DNA from: Hyphomicrobiales bacterium
GTDB taxonomy: Bacteria; Pseudomonadota; Alphaproteobacteria; Rhizobiales; Xanthobacteraceae
Length of the DNA stretch: 61,591 nucleotides
Direction of reading: 5' to 3'
NCBI GenBank assembly: GCA_017305665.1
Contig: JAFKKH010000033.1
Location: 1 to 61,591 of the forward strand
Shown: piece by piece, positions 1 to 7,898 of the stretch
Position numbering within the stretch: the first letter of the stretch is position 1
How the letters are laid out: every line of letters begins with the position of its first letter
Translations under genes and position numbers: made by a program
Notes under the pieces: generated by a model
The model's database searches: none
The model's input: the letters and a program-made list of their open reading frames with translations, nothing else
Told to the model about the DNA's origin: nothing

Positions 1-168
1 CAGCACGGAGTCGAGCGATCCTTCCGGCGCCTGGCCGCGCACCAGACTCTTGAATCGGTCCTGGCCGAGAACCTGATCGACGGCTCGGATACGATCGGGC
101 CGCTCGGGGTGGCCCGGCGGTGTCAGATGGTCGAGGCTTGCGGGATGGGTGAGAAGAAGCGTGGTCAT
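1..168 (-). CDS. Histone deacetylase family protein, N-terminal part only
   Basis: The gene starts at the ATG at 166-168 and runs leftward out of the window, so only 56 codons are visible. The peptide begins MTTLLLTHPASLDHLTPPGH and continues with an HPERPDR-type motif. That pattern is typical of the N terminus of bacterial class II-like histone deacetylase, acetoin-utilisation or acetylpolyamine amidohydrolase proteins, which are zinc enzymes removing acetyl groups from lysine or polyamines. The catalytic His-Asp residues lie outside the window, so activity cannot be judged. The assignment rests on the N-terminal motif alone. Confidence 0.7.
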   Translation of the reverse strand, partial: MTTLLLTHPASLDHLTPPGHPERPDRIRAVDQVLGQDRFKSLVRGQAPEGSLDSVL

Positions 169-264
169 GCAAAGTCCTGACGCCGCGGTTGCGCGGCGGA
201 TGAAGGGACAATGTAACGGGTCGCGAGAGGTTCCGAAAGGGCGGCTCTGTCAGCAAAATTCCAT

Positions 265-350
265 CGTCATTGCGAGCGGAGCGAAGCAATCCAAGCACCC
301 CGCGTTAGGACTGGATTGCTCCGTTGCCCTCAAGGCTCCTCGCAATGACG
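265..350. repeat. Dispersed palindromic repeat element
   Basis: The left arm reads CGTCATTGCGAGCGGAGCGA and continues into GCAATCC. The right arm mirrors it with GGATTGCTCC and ends CTCCTCGCAATGACG. The arms form a long imperfect hairpin between the 5'-nucleotidase stop codon and the deacetylase start. I recognise this as the palindromic element scattered between genes in Bradyrhizobium and Rhodopseudomonas genomes. It could act as a bidirectional transcription-stop or mRNA-stabilising hairpin, but it has no T-run. Confidence 0.75.
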
Positions 351-354
351 GGTG

Positions 355-2082
355 CTACTCGTCCACCCGCAAAATTCTGTTCGCCTGTTTCGGCGCGACC
401 GGGCTGTTCGCCTTGAAATAGGCGAACAAGGCGTCGACGTCGTAGATTCCGTACAGCGCCGCCGTGCCGTTCTTGAACGCCGTAAATCCGTCGCCGCCGA
501 CCGACAGGTAGTTGTTGATCGTGACGCGATAGGTTTTTGCCGGATCGATCGGCTGTCCGTCGAGCGACATGCGGTTGGCGATCACGCGCTCGCCGAACGG
601 CTTTGCGCCGTCCCACGCGTAGCTGAAGCCGTGCGAGACCTGCAGGATGCGCGGGCGCGACGGATCGAGCCATTGCTGTTCGAGCGCGGCTTTGATCTGG
701 GCGCCGGTCAAGGTCAGCGTGACGAGCTGGTTGCGGAACGGTTGGCTCGCGAACAGGTCGGCATAGGTGACGATGCCGTCATCTTTTCGCAAAACGTCGG
801 TGCGGATGCCGCCGGGATTGGTGAAGGCGATTACGGCTGCGCCCTTGTCGGCGGCGGCAGTTGCCGCGAGCTGGGCATCGGCGATGACGTCGCCGAGCGG
901 GCTCTCGCCGGTCTCGCCTGGAACGCGCGACAAGGCGGCGGTGATGGTGCCCGCCGGGCGATTGGCGATGGGACCTGCGACCCGCTCGTAGTCCGCGAGC
1001 AGCTTGGTCTGCTCCGGATCGGCGGCGTAAGTATCGGTACGAACGATGACGTTATTCGCTTTCGCGCTCATCACGTCGTGCGTCTTCGGATCGAGTGTCA
1101 GATCGATCGCCGTGACGAGGGTGCCGAATTTGTCGCCTGACGTCACCAGTCGCCCGTCGATCTCGCAGGTATAGGCGCGATGGGTGTGGCCGCTGATGAC
1201 GACATCGACGGCCTTGTCGAATTTCTTGACGATATCGACGATCGGCCCGGAAATTCCGGGACACTCGTTGTAGTCGCCGGTCGGAAAGCCGCCTTCATGG
1301 ATCAGTACGACGATGGCTTCGACGCCTTTCGCCTTCAGTTCCGGAACGAGCGCATTCACGGTGTCGGCTTCGTCGCGGAATTCGAGGCCTGCGACGCTGA
1401 CCGGTGAGACGATCTTGGCGGTGCCTTTCAAGGTGAGGCCGATGAAGGCGACGGGAATGCCGCCAAATTCGCGGATCTCGTAAGGTGGAAAGACAGTCTT
1501 GCCGGTGGCGGTCTCGATGGTCGAAGCGGCGAGATAGTGGAATTTGGCGCCGGTGAATGGGTGCGGCCCTTGGCAGCCGTCGGTCGGATGACAGCCGCCG
1601 TTCTGCATCCGCAGCAGTTCGTCCTTGCCTTCGTCGAACTCGTGGTTTCCGACCGAGGATATCGCAAGGCCCATCATCGACAGGGATTCGACGGTGGGCT
1701 CGTCGTGAAACATCGCCGACAGCAGCGGGCTCGCGCCGATCAGGTCGCCGGCGGCGACGAAAATGTTGTTCGGGTGACCTGCGCGCAACTGCTTGACCAG
1801 CGTGGCCATATGTTCGGACCCGCCGGCCGGGACGCTGATCCGCTTTGTTTTGTCCGCGGGATCGACGATGCTGATGCCGCCCGGCGGAGGCCGCAGGTTA
1901 CCGTGAAAATCGTTGATCGCCAGAATCCGCAAATCGACCGGCGCGGCATCGGCGGCAGCGGCATGTGAGGTGCGACTGAACACCAGCGACGTCGCGACGA
2001 CAGTCGCGACCGCGATGATGGTTACGCGCCCGCGATCCGGGCGAGGGCACGCTGCCGAACGATTGAAGGCGCGGGCGCGCAT
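355..2082 (-). CDS. Periplasmic bifunctional metallophosphatase/5'-nucleotidase (UshA-type)
   Basis: This 575-residue protein hydrolyses nucleotides (and often nucleotide sugars) outside the cytoplasm. An Ala-rich hydrophobic N-terminal segment ending near residue 45 looks like a signal peptide. The metallophosphatase domain follows with its ligand motifs: ILAINDFHGNL, GDLIGASPLLS, GNHEFDEG and VISGHTHRAY. The C-terminal 5'-nucleotidase domain carries NPGGIRTDV and NNYLSVGGDGF. Length and motif order fit the family. The ATG lies three bases after the stop of the upstream acyl-CoA dehydrogenase gene, so the two are probably co-transcribed. The true start could lie a few codons further in. G+C is high, like the other core genes here. 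Confidence 0.9.
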   Translation of the reverse strand: MRARAFNRSAACPRPDRGRVTIIAVATVVATSLVFSRTSHAAAADAAPVDLRILAINDFHGNLRPPPGGISIVDPADKTKRISVPAGGSEHMATLVKQLRAGHPNNIFVAAGDLIGASPLLSAMFHDEPTVESLSMMGLAISSVGNHEFDEGKDELLRMQNGGCHPTDGCQGPHPFTGAKFHYLAASTIETATGKTVFPPYEIREFGGIPVAFIGLTLKGTAKIVSPVSVAGLEFRDEADTVNALVPELKAKGVEAIVVLIHEGGFPTGDYNECPGISGPIVDIVKKFDKAVDVVISGHTHRAYTCEIDGRLVTSGDKFGTLVTAIDLTLDPKTHDVMSAKANNVIVRTDTYAADPEQTKLLADYERVAGPIANRPAGTITAALSRVPGETGESPLGDVIADAQLAATAAADKGAAVIAFTNPGGIRTDVLRKDDGIVTYADLFASQPFRNQLVTLTLTGAQIKAALEQQWLDPSRPRILQVSHGFSYAWDGAKPFGERVIANRMSLDGQPIDPAKTYRVTINNYLSVGGDGFTAFKNGTAALYGIYDVDALFAYFKANSPVAPKQANRILRVDE

Positions 2083-2085
2083 AAC

Positions 2086-3870
2086 TCAGGCCAGCAAGAC
2101 TGCGTCGGCGCCGTTCACCGCGTCGGCGCTGTCGATCACGGTGCGCTCCAGCGCAGGCGCCTGCACGCTGATGTTTTCCGCGAAGAACCGCGCCAGTGTG
2201 ACGTAGCGCTGGGAATCGCCGATCTGCTCGCCGAGGCTGCGCGCGGCAAGCGCTTCCTCCGCGAGCTTGCATCCGCCGAGCGCCGATCCGAACAGCCGCA
2301 GATACGGCGTTGCGCCGGCCAGCGCGTCGTTCGGCGCCGAGGCCAGCCGCTCCAGCAGCCATTTGCTGGCACGCTCGAGCGAGCCGAGCGCCTCGCGCAG
2401 CTTCGCGCCGGTGGTGCCGAATGCGGGATCGTTCGATGTTTCCACGCGCTTGACGATCTCGGACAGTTCGTCGAGCAGCGCCCACACCGAGGCGCCGCCG
2501 TTGACGCCGAGCTTGCGCGTCACGAGGTCGATCGACTGGATGCCGTTGGTGCCCTCGTAGATCGCGGTGATGCGGGCGTCGCGATAATGCTGGGCCGCGC
2601 CGGTCTCCTCGATGAAGCCCATGCCGCCGTGGACCTGCACGCCGAGAGACGCGACCTCATTGCCGATGTCGGTCGAGAATGCTTTTGCGATCGGCGTCAA
2701 TAGCGCGCCGCGCGCCGCGGCGGCGGCACGGACCGCCGGATCCTTGGCGCGCACCGAGACGTCGAGTGCGACGGCGGTGGCGTAGCAGATGGTGCGGGAG
2801 GCCGCCGTCAACGCACGCATCTGCATCAGCATCCGCTTGACGTCGGGATGCAGAATGATGGCATCCATGCCATTTCCGGTGGTGCCGATGGCGCGGCCCT
2901 GCTTGCGCTCCTGTGCGTAAGCCAGCGCCTGCTGATAGGCGCGGTCCGCGATGCCGACACCCTCGAGGCCGACGCCGAGCCGGGCCTGATTCATCATCGT
3001 GAACATGCATTGCATGCCGCGATTTTCCTCGCCGATCAGGTATCCGATGGCGCCACCCTTGTCGCCCATGGTCATGACGCAGGTCGGCGAGGCATGGATC
3101 CCGAGCTTGTGCTCGACGCCGCTCGGATAGATGTCGTTGCGCGCGCCGAGCGAGCCGTCGGCGTTGACGAGAAACTTTGGAATCAAGAACAGCGAGATTC
3201 CCTTGGTGCCAGGAGGCGCATCGGGCAGCCTCGCGAGCACGAAATGAACGATGTTGTCGGTCATGTCGTGGTCGCCGTAGGTGATGAAGATCTTGGTGCC
3301 GAAGATGCGGTAGCTGCCGTCGGTGGCGCGCTCGGCGCGGCTGCGCAGCGCGCCGACATCGGAGCCGGCTTGCGGTTCGGTGAGTTGCATCGTGCCGGTC
3401 CATTCGCCCGATATCAGCTTGCCGAGATAGACGGTTTTCAATGCCTCGCTGCCGTGCGCGTCCAGCGCTTCGATCGCGCTGAGCGTCAAGAGCGGGCACA
3501 GCCCGAACGCCATGTTCGACGCGCTCCAGATCTCGGTGCAGGCGGCATTGATCGCCATCGGCAATCCTTGTCCGCCAAAATCCTCCCGCCCCGAGACCGC
3601 GTTCCAGCCGGCCTCCGTCCAGCGCTTGTAGGCATCGGGCCAGCCCGGTGCGGTGATCACGCCGCCATCCTGCAGCTTGATGCCGCTCTGGTCGCCGGTG
3701 CGGTTCAGCGGCGCCAGCACGTCGGTCGCGAACCGGCCGGCTTCCTCCAGCACGGCCGCGGCGATGTCGGGGTCGTAATCGCCGTAATGGCCGGCCTCGA
3801 CTGCGGCCTTGAGGCCTGCGCCATGATTGAGGGCGAGGAGCATGTCGTTGATCGGTGCGCGGTAGGTCAT
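2086..3870 (-). CDS. Acyl-CoA dehydrogenase family protein
   Basis: A 594-residue FAD enzyme of the long acyl-CoA dehydrogenase subgroup (DmdC-like length), which introduces an alpha-beta double bond into an acyl-CoA and passes electrons to ETF. It shows the N-terminal helical domain, the beta-domain motif QLTEPQAGSDVGALRS and the C-terminal YEGTNGIQSIDLVTRKLG motif that precedes an extra helical tail. I chose the ATG at 3868-3870 because MTYRAPINDMLLALNHGAG is the usual N terminus of this group; an upstream in-frame ATG at 3951 would add 27 unrelated residues. It is followed at three bases by the 5'-nucleotidase gene. Substrate chain length cannot be read from sequence. Confidence 0.88.
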   Translation of the reverse strand: MTYRAPINDMLLALNHGAGLKAAVEAGHYGDYDPDIAAAVLEEAGRFATDVLAPLNRTGDQSGIKLQDGGVITAPGWPDAYKRWTEAGWNAVSGREDFGGQGLPMAINAACTEIWSASNMAFGLCPLLTLSAIEALDAHGSEALKTVYLGKLISGEWTGTMQLTEPQAGSDVGALRSRAERATDGSYRIFGTKIFITYGDHDMTDNIVHFVLARLPDAPPGTKGISLFLIPKFLVNADGSLGARNDIYPSGVEHKLGIHASPTCVMTMGDKGGAIGYLIGEENRGMQCMFTMMNQARLGVGLEGVGIADRAYQQALAYAQERKQGRAIGTTGNGMDAIILHPDVKRMLMQMRALTAASRTICYATAVALDVSVRAKDPAVRAAAAARGALLTPIAKAFSTDIGNEVASLGVQVHGGMGFIEETGAAQHYRDARITAIYEGTNGIQSIDLVTRKLGVNGGASVWALLDELSEIVKRVETSNDPAFGTTGAKLREALGSLERASKWLLERLASAPNDALAGATPYLRLFGSALGGCKLAEEALAARSLGEQIGDSQRYVTLARFFAENISVQAPALERTVIDSADAVNGADAVLLA

Positions 3871-4106
3871 GACGATCTCGCTGCAGGGACTGGGGCCGGA
3901 ACTGGCCGCTGGTTCGCCAGCCGTCTTCTCATGAAACGGCGCGGGTCTCAACTTGGCCTCGAGGGGGCGGTAACGGAGGATGTTCGGCCGACGAGAAGGG
4001 CTGGCGCGGCCGTCACGGGTTCGAATGGAGCGCGACCGATATATGGATGTGGATGCGACACATATATAAAGGGTCGGGAGACCCGTGCCCGATCACCCCA
4101 GGGCGG

Positions 4107-4133
4107 TTGAAAAACCCCGGTTCACTCTATAGA
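4107..4133 (+). promoter_or_regulatory. Possible promoter of tRNA-Gln
   Basis: TTGAAA (4107-4112) and TATAGA (4128-4133) resemble sigma-70 -35 and -10 boxes about 50 bases before the tRNA. The spacer is only 15 bases, shorter than the optimum, so this is a weak call. Apart from this and a short GGGTC/GACCC hairpin just upstream, I see nothing else in the gene-free stretch 3871-4184. Confidence 0.35.
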
Positions 4134-4184
4134 CCGTCGTTGCCCGAGGAAGCTGCGACCCGGTTTCGCATGATCCGGGCCTTT

Positions 4185-4259
4185 TGGGGCGTAGCCAAGC
4201 GGTAAGGCAGGGGATTTTGATTCCCCCATTCGGAGGTTCGATCCCTCCCGCCCCAGCCA
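4185..4259 (+). tRNA. trnQ: tRNA-Gln (anticodon TTG)
   Basis: The cloverleaf can be folded by hand. The acceptor stem TGGGGCG (4185-4191) pairs with CGCCCCA (4249-4255), followed by discriminator G and an encoded CCA (4257-4259). The anticodon stem GGGGA/TCCCC encloses the loop TTTTGAT with anticodon TTG. The T arm carries GGTTCGATCC. The combination matches bacterial tRNA-Gln(UUG). An intrinsic terminator follows 40 bases downstream. Confidence 0.95.
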
Positions 4260-4298
4260 CCCAGTGCGAAATTTGGAGAATTTCCTTCTTTCATGCTG

Positions 4299-4324
4299 AA
4301 AAAGCCCGCCAATGGCGGGCTTTT
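4299..4324 (+). terminator. Rho-independent terminator after tRNA-Gln
   Basis: AAAAGCCCGCC, the three-base loop AAT, then GGCGGGCTTTT: a 7-bp G+C-rich stem extended by A/T pairs and ending in a T-run. Because of the flanking A and T tracts it could also work on the opposite strand. Confidence 0.85.
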
Positions 4325-4541
4325 GTGAATGGTGAATTCTCCGGAGACCGATGTTCGAACCGCAACATTCCCAAATTCCGCCTAACGTCTCCATGTACTC
4401 ATTGAAGAATTCCCGATTTCTGGAGACTCGGTTCGGAGACACTAGAATAAATGCACTGCGTGATAGACATGGCAGTGAGCTTTCAATTGATTAGGCAGCC
4501 CGCGGCTGCAGGGTGAATCTACGGACATCGCCTTGAATCTG

Positions 4542-4946
4542 ATGGACGAGGACAATCCGACCGACGAGATTTCACGGATCGAAGCGCAGCTTGAGAAGCT
4601 TGCCGAGAGCTCCGATCGATGCCGAAAGATCATATTGGTCTCTAAAGCGGCAATCGCCAGCGGCGTCGCATTGCTGCTGTTTATGATGCTCGGATTTTTT
4701 GGATCCAATCAGGTTGCCGCGATTGGATCGATTGCCGCGGTACTAGGCGGAATCGCGTCACTCGGATCGAATGTCAGTACTTTGCAGCAGATGACGGCTG
4801 CAATGAGCTCCGCCGAGGCGCTACGTTCGGTGCTGATCAACAGGATCGACCTTAAGGTGGTTAGTGAAACGGATGACTTAGCGAAGACGCGCAACATTGC
4901 ATATGACGCTGGCATACGGTGCAAGCCGAGTCTTCGTCTGAAGTAA
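4542..4946 (+). CDS. Small membrane protein of unknown function
   Basis: A 134-residue protein I do not recognise. The N terminus is charged and helical (DEDNPTDEISRIEAQLEKLA, possibly coiled coil). Two hydrophobic segments follow at about residues 32-52 and 57-72, and the C-terminal half is soluble. This looks like a small inner-membrane protein with a cytoplasmic helical head. The ATG at 4542 is preferred over an in-frame TTG nine bases upstream; neither has a good ribosome binding site. It stands alone between the tRNA terminator and the ParB/LysR scar, at the edge of the lower-G+C region. Confidence 0.6.
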   Translation: MDEDNPTDEISRIEAQLEKLAESSDRCRKIILVSKAAIASGVALLLFMMLGFFGSNQVAAIGSIAAVLGGIASLGSNVSTLQQMTAAMSSAEALRSVLINRIDLKVVSETDDLAKTRNIAYDAGIRCKPSLRLK

Positions 4947-4973
4947 GAGCGGACATGGACACGACATCCTCCG

Positions 4974-5001
4974 ATGTCTGCGAATGACCCGAAGCGGACG
5001 T
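4974..5001. repeat. Remnant of a dispersed short element
   Basis: ATGTCTGCGAATGACCCG followed by AAGCGGACGT resembles a short intergenic element common in Bradyrhizobium, with outer ends like ATGTCYGC and GCGGACAT around a TGACCC or TGGGTC core. A second diverged copy sits at 36869-36895. The function is unknown to me. Confidence 0.35.
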
Positions 5002-5099
5002 TCTCATCCTTCCGTTTCAGGTTTGGTGCCGCGAATTAAGGGAAGCTCACGGAGTTCATGGATCGCGGGAAATAGGTCGCGGCCGCCATCAATCAAGGG

Positions 5100-5855
5100 T
5101 TAAATCGTTTCGACATGCGTCGGCAAACGCGCATCAACCAGCGAACGCAAAGCAGGTCGCATCGATAGACCTTCCCGCATGTAGAAGCCGACACGCCGAT
5201 AGAGGGGAGGCTCACCGAACGACATTGTTCGTACGCCGATCGGATCAACGGTTGGCACAATTGAAACGCCAAAGCCGCTCCCAACCAACCGCCTGATTGC
5301 GTCGACGGACTCTACTTCTGCAACTTCGCTAACGGCGATTTCGGGTTCGCGCAACCGTTCTTCAATCAGAGAGCCGACCCAGGCGGCACGATTGAAGCGC
5401 AGATAAGAATGTGCACTGAACAACCGCTTCAGGTCAGTCTCTGCGGAATTGGGCGGGGCAATGACGACAACTTGCTGACGAGCTACTTCCTGCCAGAGAT
5501 AGCCGTCGCGCGGACGCAGAGGCTCATGGATCAGCGCCGTGTCGAGAACGCCACGATCGACGGACAATTCACCGGATAGCGCCGTCGTCACCGTGATTTT
5601 TGGAGTAGGCTTGTTTTGCTGAAGCCTTATCATGGCTGCAGGGAGTAGCGTGGTCACCACGGTGGGGATAACGCCGATTCGAAGCGCCGGGCCGGCTGTG
5701 CCCAATGAAAGGGCCCCGCGCATGGCGTCGTACTCGGTGATGATACGCCGAGCGTAATCGACCACGATCCGCCCCGCATCGGTCAGGCGAGGCGGCCGGG
5801 AGGTGCGATCGAACAGCACCGCGCCGAGGGCTGCCTCGAAGCTGGCGAAGAACGA
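5100..5855 (-). pseudogene. LysR-type regulator fragment lacking the DNA-binding N terminus
   Basis: About 250 codons of a LysR-family protein. The sequence enters the family pattern at SFEAALGAVLFDRTSRPPRL, which is the end of the helix-turn-helix domain, and continues through a complete-looking substrate-binding domain to the C terminus (RLPTHVETI). The first 40 or so residues, including the recognition helix, are missing. Upstream the same strand continues in another frame as a ParB-like fragment, so the 5' end was removed by a recombination joint near 5850. The open frame from a GTG at 5817-5819 could still be translated but would give a protein without a DNA-binding domain. Confidence 0.75.
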
Positions 5856-6090
5856 TTACGGGAATCCTTTTGAGGCCAAGTTGCCGGGCCGCGAGTAGGC
5901 GTCCGTGGCCTGCCAACAGAACAAGGTTCTCGTCAGTTATCACCGGATAGGTCCAGCCAAATCGCACAATGCTATTTGCGATTTGATTGACTTGTTTCTT
6001 TACGCGGATTTGGTCTGATAGACTCGATAGAAAGGCGTTGGAAAGTGTGGTCGTTGCGCACAGGTCATCTCCTTCCGGCGAAGTCCGCAA
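5856..6090 (-). pseudogene. ParB-like N-terminal domain fragment
   Basis: About 75 codons with the ParB/Srx-fold signature: KKQVNQIANSIVRFGWTYPV, then LVLLAGHGRLLAARQLGLKR and IPVIVL. The GHGR motif is the conserved nucleotide-binding site. In intact relatives this domain continues into a DNA methylase or nuclease part. Here it breaks off after IPVIVL, where the LysR fragment begins in a different frame. It is therefore a remnant, fused by chance to the LysR remnant. Confidence 0.6.
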
Positions 6091-6186
6091 TCAAATGCAG
6101 ACAAGCGCCAGCGTTCGCTGGTTAGGAACATCGAGAAGATCGAGCTCTCGGTTGGAGCTCACCGTGCTATTTGACCGCAGCCGCCA

Positions 6187-6208
6187 TTCTATAGAACCTT
6201 CTATAGAA
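6187..6208. repeat. Tandem pair of a 10-bp perfect palindrome
   Basis: TTCTATAGAA occurs twice (6187-6196 and 6199-6208) separated by CC. Each copy is its own reverse complement. The 12-bp period puts the two sites on nearly the same helix face. It lies upstream of the ParB-like fragment (start at 6090) and beyond the stop of the MBL hydrolase gene at 6284, in otherwise empty sequence. It may be an operator that outlived its gene. Confidence 0.5.
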
Positions 6209-6283
6209 GGAGCCGAGCGGCTTCTGATCCTCGATATTCCTTCGGCTAACGCCGTTGGCTCAAGCAATGCCGTTTTGTCGCGT

Positions 6284-7036
6284 CTAGTCGCCGGGCCAGC
6301 TCGCGAATGATTTGGGAGTAAACGATCCGACTCGAACTTCCTCGTCCGGACCTATGGGGTCGGTAAAGAAGCGGATGCGAATTGCATAGTCGTCGAGATA
6401 CGTGACTGGAGGGCCAACCCGAATTGCTCGGTCGTGTCCTGGATGGATGATCGAAGCCAAGTCAAGCGCCTTTTTGAGACTTTGATTGGCGAGAGGACTT
6501 CTCGATGGCAGGTAACGGACTTCCTGTGCGGCCGCATCGCCAGCGCAACTCACAGCATCACCGGCGATAAGTTCATCGCCCGTTAGCAGACCGATTGAGC
6601 CCGGCGTGTGGCCGGGAAGTTCGATGATGCGAACATCCTCGCAGAGCGTCGTCTCGGCACTGATCGTCTTCAGCTTGAGCTGTCGCAAAGCGCGCCCGAT
6701 ATAAGCGGGTGTTTCACTATCATGATCGCCAACCGCGTCCGCATACGCGAGTTCCTTTTCATGCATCAAGACGGTGGCGCTGGGAAACAGATCGGCATTC
6801 GCAGCCGTATCCCAGTGTACGTGAGACAGGACGACGGTATCGATTTTGGCCGGATCGATGCCAAGCTTCCGAAGACGTCCCTGAAGGATCGGCCGATACG
6901 CATAGGGACCCGTATCGAAGATCATGCGCCGGTCGTTCGTTTGCACCAGGGCGACGGTTGAAATGCCCGGCAGGAAGCTGTCCGCGACGACAGGCAGGCC
7001 CGAAAACAGGACAGTGACAACGGGCGGGTTACTCAT
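6284..7036 (-). CDS. MBL-fold metallo-hydrolase with altered zinc motif
   Basis: A 250-residue metallo-beta-lactamase-fold protein of the AHL-lactonase-like group. The fold is recognisable from MIFDTGPYAYRP, the metal motif SHVHWDT, the later ligand regions ELPGHTPGSIGLL and IAGDA, and the last histidine in IIHPGHDR. The canonical HxHxDH reads HVHWDT here, so the second-site histidine is a threonine. Activity may be reduced or use a single zinc. Its ATG overlaps the stop of the preceding MBL gene (ATGA at 7033-7036), showing translational coupling. The two proteins are clear paralogues. It is probably a lactone or ester hydrolase serving the divergent catabolic operon; the substrate is unknown. 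Confidence 0.85.
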   Translation of the reverse strand: MSNPPVVTVLFSGLPVVADSFLPGISTVALVQTNDRRMIFDTGPYAYRPILQGRLRKLGIDPAKIDTVVLSHVHWDTAANADLFPSATVLMHEKELAYADAVGDHDSETPAYIGRALRQLKLKTISAETTLCEDVRIIELPGHTPGSIGLLTGDELIAGDAVSCAGDAAAQEVRYLPSRSPLANQSLKKALDLASIIHPGHDRAIRVGPPVTYLDDYAIRIRFFTDPIGPDEEVRVGSFTPKSFASWPGD

Positions 7037-7797
7037 CGTTGGCTCTCCGCGCTCGTTTTTCGTTCTGTTGAAATGCCGAGACTGAAGCTTTGTCCCAGAG
7101 GCTGAAATGGAAAGCTCAGTTCGTAACGGTACTGCGTGAGATATTGCACGATGCCGTTCGTGAAGCGGAATGGGCGATCATGTCCGGGATAGAACACGTC
7201 ACCGGCTGCCAGCGCCTTGTCCAGACTAGTCTGTGCTTTTGCCGGATCGAAAAACGCGACATCGGGAATCGCTCTGGTTGCGTCTCTCGCCGACCATAAA
7301 GCGTCGCTGGCGAGCACCGCGCGTTCGTTAGCTGTGTCGATAACGAGCCCTTGAAGGCCAATTGAGTGGCCCGGTAACAGTAAGGTTCTCACGCCCGGGA
7401 AAATCTCCTGCTCTTGTTCCGGCAACAACGTGACCTTCATGTCGCGCAAAATCTCGCGCACGTATGGAGGCGTACCCCAGTCGTTCGGCCGCGGCGCAGC
7501 CGCGTACTCGAATTCTGATCGTGGCGTGAGAACTTCCGCATCCGGGAAGAGATCGAGGTTTTCAACGTGATCCCAATGCAGGTGGGTCAAGAAGACCGTG
7601 TCGATGTCTTTTGGTGAAAGAGCCAGGTCTTCCAGGGCCTTAATCAGAAATGGGCGAATGCGGAAGGGGCCGGTGTCGAACAGGATCGTTCGCCCGGCGG
7701 TTCGGATGAGCAGCAGCGAGCAAATCCCGAAAAGAAAGTGATCGGTCTTTGCCGGTAAACCCGGAATGAGAAGGTCGATTTTCACGTTTGGTTCCAT
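7033..7797 (-). CDS. MBL-fold metallo-hydrolase (lactonase-like)
   Basis: A 254-residue metallo-beta-lactamase-fold hydrolase. It keeps the full zinc motif THLHWDH, followed by LLLPGHS, an aspartate region VLASDALW and the final FYPGHDRPFR. The overall pattern resembles N-acyl homoserine lactonases and other small lactonases that open a lactone ring with water. No signal peptide is seen, so it should act in the cytoplasm. It is the first gene of a two-gene operon with the 6284-7036 paralogue and is divergent from the ABC importer, sharing a 100-bp promoter region. The start is the ATG at 7795-7797, close to a repeated TTCCATGG. Confidence 0.87.
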   Translation of the reverse strand: MEPNVKIDLLIPGLPAKTDHFLFGICSLLLIRTAGRTILFDTGPFRIRPFLIKALEDLALSPKDIDTVFLTHLHWDHVENLDLFPDAEVLTPRSEFEYAAAPRPNDWGTPPYVREILRDMKVTLLPEQEQEIFPGVRTLLLPGHSIGLQGLVIDTANERAVLASDALWSARDATRAIPDVAFFDPAKAQTSLDKALAAGDVFYPGHDRPFRFTNGIVQYLTQYRYELSFPFQPLGQSFSLGISTERKTSAESQR

Positions 7798-7833
7798 GGT
7801 TCCATGGTCTCAAGTCTATGGGATGGCCGGCGC

Positions 7834-7869
7834 TTGCCTCCGCTCCCTTTCTGCACTATTACGCATAGT
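7834..7869 (+). promoter_or_regulatory. Promoter with overlapping palindrome before the ABC operon
   Basis: TTGCCT (7834-7839), a 17-base spacer and TATTAC (7857-7862) form a plausible sigma-70 promoter for the rightward operon. The inverted repeat ACTAT-N5-ATAGT (7855-7869) sits directly on the -10 box, a position expected for a repressor site. The operon's own IclR-family gene at 11186 is the natural candidate to bind it. Confidence 0.5.
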
Positions 7870-7898
7870 AAAATCAATTATGGATAGTGGAGGAAATA

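Noticed and set aside
2848-4110. A 420-codon plus-strand open frame opposite the acyl-CoA dehydrogenase
   Set aside because: Low-complexity composition and no family motif; the opposite strand has a complete enzyme.
4185-4259. tRNA-Gln as a proven island attachment site
   Set aside because: No integrase gene and no repeat of the tRNA 3' end were found in the window, so the idea is kept only as a possibility.
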